8,761 nucleotides of DNA from Ornithomonoglobus_A sp045532455 (GTDB lineage: Bacteria > Bacillota > Clostridia > UBA1381), in NCBI GenBank assembly GCA_045532455.1, contig JAZSFX010000019.1:1-8761 (forward strand), in the 5' to 3' direction. Under the pieces are notes generated by a model. That model made no database searches and was not told the DNA's origin. It saw only the letters and a program-made list of their open reading frames with translations. Every line of letters begins with the position of its first letter. Position 1 is the first letter of the stretch. Made by a program: the position numbers and the translations under genes. This document shows, piece after piece, positions 5,765-8,761 of this stretch.

Positions 5765-6556
5765 ATGAGTAGAACTTTCATTGCCTGCACGCCGCTCTAT
5801 ATCTTTGTTTTTATTTTATTTTCTTGCAGTAACAAGAAGATAGATACAACCTTGGCATGTTCATCAAAAGCTGTTACCTTATACGGAACAAGTTTCCTTA
5901 AAGGCAAGGTATCCTCCATTGTTTATGATGATGAACAAGGGTGTGATTCAACCTTGTTTGTCTACAACAGTAAACAACATCTCGTAAAGACTATTTCTTA
6001 CTCGGACGGAAAGGAAATTAGTTCCTGTAAATACAACTACAACGGCTCCAACAGAATAGACCTGCATTACTACGACAACAGCCAAAAGGAGACATCTTAC
6101 AGCATCGTTGAATTCGATAATAATAAAAATATAACATTGCGCCGGGATTATGGCTACATATATCCCGACACGACCAATATGGTAATGCAATATATGATGC
6201 AGAAATCATACGACAAAGACAACCGTATCACCGATGCATTTGAATACCATTGCGACGGAATTCCGCCATACAAATATCGATACACATATAACAGCGATGT
6301 CACAGAAACCGTTGAGTGTTTTTTGGCTGTAACCGGTGACATTTACGCAATTACCAAAAGAAAAAGAGATAAGAATGGAAATGTCATAGAAAAAAGCGAG
6401 AACCTTCCGTGGGACACTTGCGACTGGACAAATATAAAAATAGAATACAAGTACGACGATAAAGGCAATTGGATAGAGCGCAGAATTATGGATGAAAACC
6501 CGGAAAGTTTTCGTAACAAATACTCAAAAAGAAGAATACACTACCTGAACGAATAG
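5765..6556 (+). CDS. lipoprotein with YD-like repeats, probable immunity partner of toxin 2
   Basis: The 263-residue product starts at ATG 5765, 8 bp after the toxin 2 stop. An in-frame TTG at 5744 would overlap the toxin and lengthen the signal region, so I prefer the ATG. The N-terminus is hydrophobic and ends in a lipobox (ILFSC, Cys21). The mature part contains repeated beta-hairpin-like units rich in Y, D, N and K, such as YSDGKEISSCKYNYNG and YKYDDKGNWIERR. These resemble the YD-type or wash-like repeats common in Bacteroidetes surface lipoproteins. Tight spacing after the toxin supports co-expression and an immunity role at the envelope. It ends NE then TAG, followed at once by cassette-end repeat R2. 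Ordinary housekeeping YD-repeat lipoproteins also exist, so the immunity assignment is inferred from position. Confidence 0.7.
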   Translation: MSRTFIACTPLYIFVFILFSCSNKKIDTTLACSSKAVTLYGTSFLKGKVSSIVYDDEQGCDSTLFVYNSKQHLVKTISYSDGKEISSCKYNYNGSNRIDLHYYDNSQKETSYSIVEFDNNKNITLRRDYGYIYPDTTNMVMQYMMQKSYDKDNRITDAFEYHCDGIPPYKYRYTYNSDVTETVECFLAVTGDIYAITKRKRDKNGNVIEKSENLPWDTCDWTNIKIEYKYDDKGNWIERRIMDENPESFRNKYSKRRIHYLNE

Positions 6557-6560
6557 TCTT

Positions 6561-6594
6561 TTATTGCCTTTTACAGCCAGGTTTGTATCTCTAA
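6561..6594. repeat. cassette-end repeat R2
   Basis: TTGCCTTTTACAGCCAGGTT followed by TGTATCTCTAAA begins 5 bp after the TAG of the lipoprotein gene. It is joined directly to the toxin-tail remnant at 6595, without the DUF2795 fragment that follows R1 and R3. The TAGTCTTT just before it also precedes R3 after an unrelated gene. Confidence 0.6.
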
Positions 6595-6678
6595 ATTGTA
6601 AACAATTGGAGCGAACAAGAACTTTTAAATCAAGTAATAAATGCAGCAAATAATGGGAAACTATATATGCTTAAATAA
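6595..6678 (+). pseudogene. C-terminal remnant of a deleted DUF6973-like toxin
   Basis: The frame from 6595 reads I-V, then NNWSEQELLNQVINAANNGK, then LYMLK and TAA (6676-6678). It aligns without gaps to the last residues of the toxin at 7352-7873 (NGWSEEELLNNVINAANNGT). A stop codon (6592-6594) and repeat R2 lie immediately upstream, so the rest of the toxin has been deleted. The overlap with the following immunity gene (6641-6678, 38 bp) is the same length as in the intact pair at 7836-7873. This indicates that the fragment was retained because the immunity gene starts inside it. Confidence 0.85.
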
Positions 6679-7090
6679 TGCTATAATAACTATATTGACA
6701 GCGTTTTTATTCATAGGTTGTACGCCTACTGAACCGATGCTTGAACTTCAACTTGAAAGGCAGATGATTGGAGAGCCTTTTTCTTTTGCCGATTACTGTG
6801 AAGAAAAATATGATAGTATATACATTATACAGCCCTACGAAGACGAAGATGTCATATATTCACTGCCATACAAAATGTCGAATAGACTAAGAGGAAAGTG
6901 CAGTTATACACTTGATGATACTTTTGTAAGAATCCTTTTTATTGACAAAGACATAGTAAAAGCATATGCAGAGATTCCTGCCATAGATGCATATTTCACA
7001 ATCCCCAACAACAGAAATATACATATTTTTCCGTTTGAGCAGAAGTTTATGATGGACAAAAGAAGATTTGTTTACATATACAACGAATAG
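6641..7090 (+). CDS. orphan lipoprotein immunity-like protein, family L
   Basis: This 149-residue lipoprotein has the lipobox FIGC (Cys27). It aligns along its full length with the protein at 7836-8348 through GEPFSFADYC, Y-x-MSNRLR-x-KC, RILFIDKDIVKAYAE, and a C-terminal FPFEQKFMMDKRRFVYIYNE. The ATG at 6641 lies within the tail of a deleted toxin, in a different frame. A second ATG at 6653 is also possible and is likewise conserved in the relative. Since its own toxin is gone, this is an orphan immunity gene that may still protect against DUF6973-like toxins from competitors. Its expression is unclear: the nearest obvious promoter is upstream of toxin 2, so read-through from that operon is the likely source. 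It ends NE then TAG, next to repeat R3. The immunity role is inferred from the paired copy. Confidence 0.72.
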   Translation: MQQIMGNYICLNNAIITILTAFLFIGCTPTEPMLELQLERQMIGEPFSFADYCEEKYDSIYIIQPYEDEDVIYSLPYKMSNRLRGKCSYTLDDTFVRILFIDKDIVKAYAEIPAIDAYFTIPNNRNIHIFPFEQKFMMDKRRFVYIYNE

Positions 7091-7094
7091 TCTT

Positions 7095-7130
7095 TCATCG
7101 CTTTTTACCGACATATTTGTATCTCTCAAA
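7095..7130. repeat. cassette-end repeat R3
   Basis: CATCGCTTTTTACCGACATA followed by TTTGTATCTCTCAAA begins 4 bp after the TAG of the 6641 gene. On the minus strand, similarity to R1 extends further (N-x-FERY before the aligned stop). It is followed 55 bp later by DUF2795 remnant C, the same order and almost the same distance as in the seam at 2339-2456. Confidence 0.6.
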
Positions 7131-7185
7131 GGCATTAGATTAAAACACCAACATTGATTATCAACGTGTTAAAAGACAAATAAAA

Positions 7186-7209
7186 CTCTTTGACGAGGAG
7201 GAGTATTAA
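7186..7209 (+). repeat. DUF2795 3'-end repeat, copy C (gene fragment)
   Basis: This 24-bp stretch encodes LFDEEEY plus stop. It has three differences from the parental gene end, two of them at third codon positions. It is again followed by a hairpin terminator and then a toxin promoter. Confidence 0.65.
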
Positions 7210-7240
7210 GATTCAAACAATCACAAACGATTGATAATTA

Positions 7241-7271
7241 ACCGCCGAGCAAAAAAGTTCGGCGGTTTTTG
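7241..7271 (+). terminator. Rho-independent terminator before toxin 3
   Basis: ACCGCCGAGC / GTTCGGCGGT (7241-7250 with 7257-7266; one G-T pair) with an A6 loop is followed by TTTT. It separates DUF2795 remnant C from the toxin promoter, insulating cassette 3 from read-through. Confidence 0.8.
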
Positions 7272-7446
7272 TTGCAGAAATTAGCTTTTTAGCAACCTCG
7301 TGGTTATATTTGCGTTGTACTTTTGCTGCATAAATCAAAAAATAATTTTTTATGAGCAATTTTACAAGAAACGGGCAAAGAGTGCCAAGCCTCATCGAGG
7401 AGGCCCTGATGGGAAGAATTTACGACGAACCCAAGGAGGATGAAAA
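7272..7446 (+). repeat. promoter + leader + N-terminal-module repeat, copy P3
   Basis: P3 resembles P2 in its far-upstream part and P1 in its coding part. Similarity to the other toxins stops abruptly at codon 31-32 (7446), where the toxin domain changes to a different family. This marks the swap point. Confidence 0.9.
7305..7325 (+). promoter_or_regulatory. double -7 box of toxin 3
   Basis: TATATTTG (7305-7312) and TACTTTTG (7318-7325) are in the same positions relative to the ATG as in the other two cassettes. Confidence 0.55.
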
Positions 7447-7873
7447 AAATTTTATTGAGAGAAGATACGACTATTACAAAAACGGCTATCTAAATATATC
7501 GCCAAGCGAAAAAAAAATTGCAACAAGACACCCGTACCTTGCCACACGTTTCCTTATAAACAGGAGCAAAGCAATTAAAGCAGTTAAACCTTTCGATGGA
7601 AAATCCGACGGATACGGGGATGCAATAAGACATTGCTATTGGTGCGCCCTTAATCAAATGGCAGCAGGATTAAACTCACCGCTTGCAAGAGAACTTGGAG
7701 ATGCACACGAAAGTGAATCCGATGATATACAAGCCAAAGCGATGGATTTACACAACAACGCCGTGGGATACAATTTAGGTAACCGAGCAATTATAAACGG
7801 TTGGAGCGAGGAAGAACTTTTAAACAACGTAATAAATGCAGCAAACAATGGAACGTTACAAATCGGGCTTTAA
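7352..7873 (+). CDS. polymorphic toxin 3: constant N-terminal module + DUF6973-like domain
   Basis: This 173-residue protein has no signal peptide. Residues 1-31 are the constant module of toxins 1 and 2; from residue 32 the sequence is unrelated to them. The domain shows GDAIRHCYW (89-97), GDAHE (116-120) and MDLHNNAVG (131-139). This pattern, with conserved His94, His119, Glu120 and His134 plus acidic residues, fits DUF6973-type domains found at the ends of polymorphic toxins. The His/Asp/Glu set suggests a metal-dependent hydrolase, for example a phospholipase or amidase-like fold, but the activity is not known to me. The immunity gene starts inside its 3' end (38-bp overlap), which implies translational coupling. 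The partner is a lipoprotein, so the target is probably reached from the periplasm. The promoter is at 7305-7325. Confidence 0.75.
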   Translation: MSNFTRNGQRVPSLIEEALMGRIYDEPKEDEKNFIERRYDYYKNGYLNISPSEKKIATRHPYLATRFLINRSKAIKAVKPFDGKSDGYGDAIRHCYWCALNQMAAGLNSPLARELGDAHESESDDIQAKAMDLHNNAVGYNLGNRAIINGWSEEELLNNVINAANNGTLQIGL

Positions 7874-8348
7874 AACATTTTTTTTCACTATCATTATCAC
7901 CACTTTGTTTACAGGATGTAACGAAATTACAAAAAACGATATTTATTTTGTACTGGATGTTTTCGGGTTTCTACACGCAAAAGAACCGATGATTGATATA
8001 CCTATTGAAAAAAAACAACCGGGAGAACCGTTCTCTTTTAATGATTTTTGCAATGGGGTGTTCGACAAAATTTTTATAGTTTATCCCTACTATTATGTAG
8101 AAGAAAAAGAGTTCAAGAACCTTAAGATGTCAAACATATTAAGAATAAAATGCGACAACAACACAAGTTTCGACTCGTTTTCAACCCTTCTTTTTATAAG
8201 CAACGATACAGTGAGGGCATACTCGATTGTCGAGGTAAAGAATGCTATAATTTCCCCGCCTCAAATACCGGAGAAAGAGTGCCTTTTCCCCATCGAACAA
8301 AAATTTATTTTAGATGAAAACAGGTACGTTCATTTATTCAACGAGTAG
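7836..8348 (+). CDS. lipoprotein immunity-like protein, family L (partner of toxin 3)
   Basis: This 170-residue lipoprotein has a hydrophobic N-terminus ending LFTGC (Cys28). Conserved with the 6641 protein are GEPFSFNDFC, K-MSNILR-x-KC, TLLFISNDTVRAYS, and the terminal FPIEQKFILDENRYVHLFNE. The two are clearly homologous but diverged, consistent with immunity to variants of the same toxin family. The start at 7836 overlaps the toxin by 38 bp; an alternative ATG at 7848 is four codons in. No separate promoter is visible, so expression should be coupled to toxin 3. No named domain is recognised, and the immunity function is inferred from the overlap and from the retained pair remnant at 6595-7090. 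Confidence 0.75.
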   Translation: MQQTMERYKSGFKTFFFTIIITTLFTGCNEITKNDIYFVLDVFGFLHAKEPMIDIPIEKKQPGEPFSFNDFCNGVFDKIFIVYPYYYVEEKEFKNLKMSNILRIKCDNNTSFDSFSTLLFISNDTVRAYSIVEVKNAIISPPQIPEKECLFPIEQKFILDENRYVHLFNE

Positions 8349-8372
8349 CTACTACATTAAATAACCATCGCT

Positions 8373-8673
8373 ATGAAACGAGTACTTTTCACCGCACTAC
8401 TCTTTACCACGTTACTTACAACAGCCACAGCACAATACTTCCCCGTTGACACCGCAAGGCTGAACAAGGCTTATAGAACTTTGAAGCAAGGCAACCGCAC
8501 CACAGAAACAGAGACGGAGTTCTTGGAAGCCTTCCCCACGACGTGGCTGGAGTTTTATATGACATATAGTTGCGTGTACGACGAAAAAAAACAACTTTTC
8601 AATGTGTGATATGTGCAGCGAACACATCACCAAACTATTAAGTTTAACACATATAAACGACTATGAAAAATAG
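8373..8673 (+). pseudogene. frameshifted exported immunity-like gene, family A
   Basis: The ATG at 8373 begins a signal peptide (MKRVLFTALLFTTLLTTATA, then Q) and YFPVDTARLNKAYR, matching 1033 closely. The frame closes early at TGA 8607-8609 (78 residues). Past an A8 run (8584-8591) the next frame continues the family sequence: NFSMCDMCSEHITKLLSLTH then IND. This aligns with YDLSMYYKAFEHIEALENCT then IND in the 4376 protein. One extra A therefore broke the gene. A further stop (8671-8673) and loss of the C-terminal two thirds follow; GTTGCAATAGG at 8677-8687 still resembles the family's YCNR region. It lies 24 bp after the family L immunity gene, with no toxin directly before it, so it is a decaying orphan. 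Slippage at A8 could be reversible, but the downstream loss means it would not restore a full protein. Confidence 0.82.
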
Positions 8674-8694
8674 TCTGTTGCAATAGGGAGGGTA

Positions 8695-8722
8695 TTCATC
8701 GCCTTTTACCGCCAAATTTGTA
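8695..8722. repeat. cassette-end repeat R4
   Basis: CATCGCCTTTTACCGCCAAA followed by TTTGTAT lies at the end of the decayed immunity gene. It is the copy with the longest open minus-strand frame and may be the parental sequence for R1-R3. Confidence 0.55.
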
Positions 8723-8761
8723 TAAAACACGGCACAAATAATTGATGACAAGGAAACGCTC
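8696..8761 (-). CDS. possible C-terminal end of a convergent gene (continues beyond window)
   Basis: On the minus strand the frame is open from the window edge for 21 codons, reading ERFLVINYLCRVL then YKFGGKRR, and ends in TGA (plus-strand 8696-8698). A basic tail and a stop aligned with the stops in R1-R3 suggest the true 3' end of a resident gene that faces the island. Against this, substitutions among the four R copies fall mostly at what would be second codon positions in this frame. The fragment is too short to identify or to be sure of. Confidence 0.35.
   Translation of the reverse strand, partial: ERFLVINYLCRVLYKFGGKRR

Noticed and set aside
2433..7209. Reading the GACGAGGAGGAA repeats as ribosome binding sites because of their AGGAGG
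   Set aside because: They are followed by stop codons and terminators rather than start codons, and they match the DUF2795 coding end codon by codon.
1..8761. CRISPR array, tRNA, rRNA or insertion sequence
   Set aside because: No regularly spaced short repeats, cloverleaf sequences, transposase frames or terminal inverted repeats were seen on either strand.

Overview
The window looks like an accessory island in a Bacteroidales genome (Bacteroides/Prevotella-type). The DNA is AT-rich, and genes are preceded by the Bacteroidetes -7 box TAnnTTTG and AT-rich leaders without clear Shine-Dalgarno sites. Exported proteins carry short type I signals or lipoboxes, and a DUF2795-type small acidic protein opens the region. 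No rRNA, tRNA, CRISPR array, transposase or integrase was found.

Layout. 1-417 is the 3' end of a polytopic membrane protein. 578-799 is the DUF2795 gene with a strong terminator at 830-865. From about 900 to 8690 the region is almost entirely toxin-like and immunity-like genes: an orphan exported immunity-like gene (1033-1725); a diverged DUF5675-type toxin cut by an in-frame amber codon (1789-2256, remnant to 2322); a minus-strand two-repeat lipoprotein (2668-3603); DUF5675-type toxin + signal-peptide immunity (3742-4347, 4376-5008); a second DUF5675-type toxin + unrelated lipoprotein immunity (5149-5757, 5765-6556); the last 25 or so codons of a lost toxin + its lipoprotein immunity (6595-6678, 6641-7090); a DUF6973-like toxin + overlapping lipoprotein immunity (7352-7873, 7836-8348); and a frameshifted copy of the first immunity family (8373 to about 8690). 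A possible convergent gene ends at 8696.

How it works together (inference). Three toxins start with the same 31-residue N-terminal module, carried on a 175-bp repeat that also includes promoter and leader. After it the C-terminal domain changes from DUF5675-like (His...Gly-Cys, reminiscent of the L,D-transpeptidase active site) to DUF6973-like. This is polymorphic-toxin architecture with an unusually short constant region, probably a secretion or loading signal. Every candidate immunity protein is exported, either with a signal peptide or as a lipoprotein, so the toxins probably act in the periplasm or envelope. Orphan and decayed immunity genes recall the immunity-gene arrays (acquired interbacterial defence) known from gut Bacteroidales.

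Assembly scars. Two short sequences mark the joints. One is the last eight codons of the DUF2795 gene (776-799, 2433-2456, 7186-7209). The other is a roughly 35-bp element at cassette ends (about 2339, 6561, 7095 and 8695) that may be the 3' end of the convergent right-hand gene. The island therefore looks as if it grew by repeated recombination at one locus between two resident genes. Family names and pairings come from reading motifs by eye; no searches were run.
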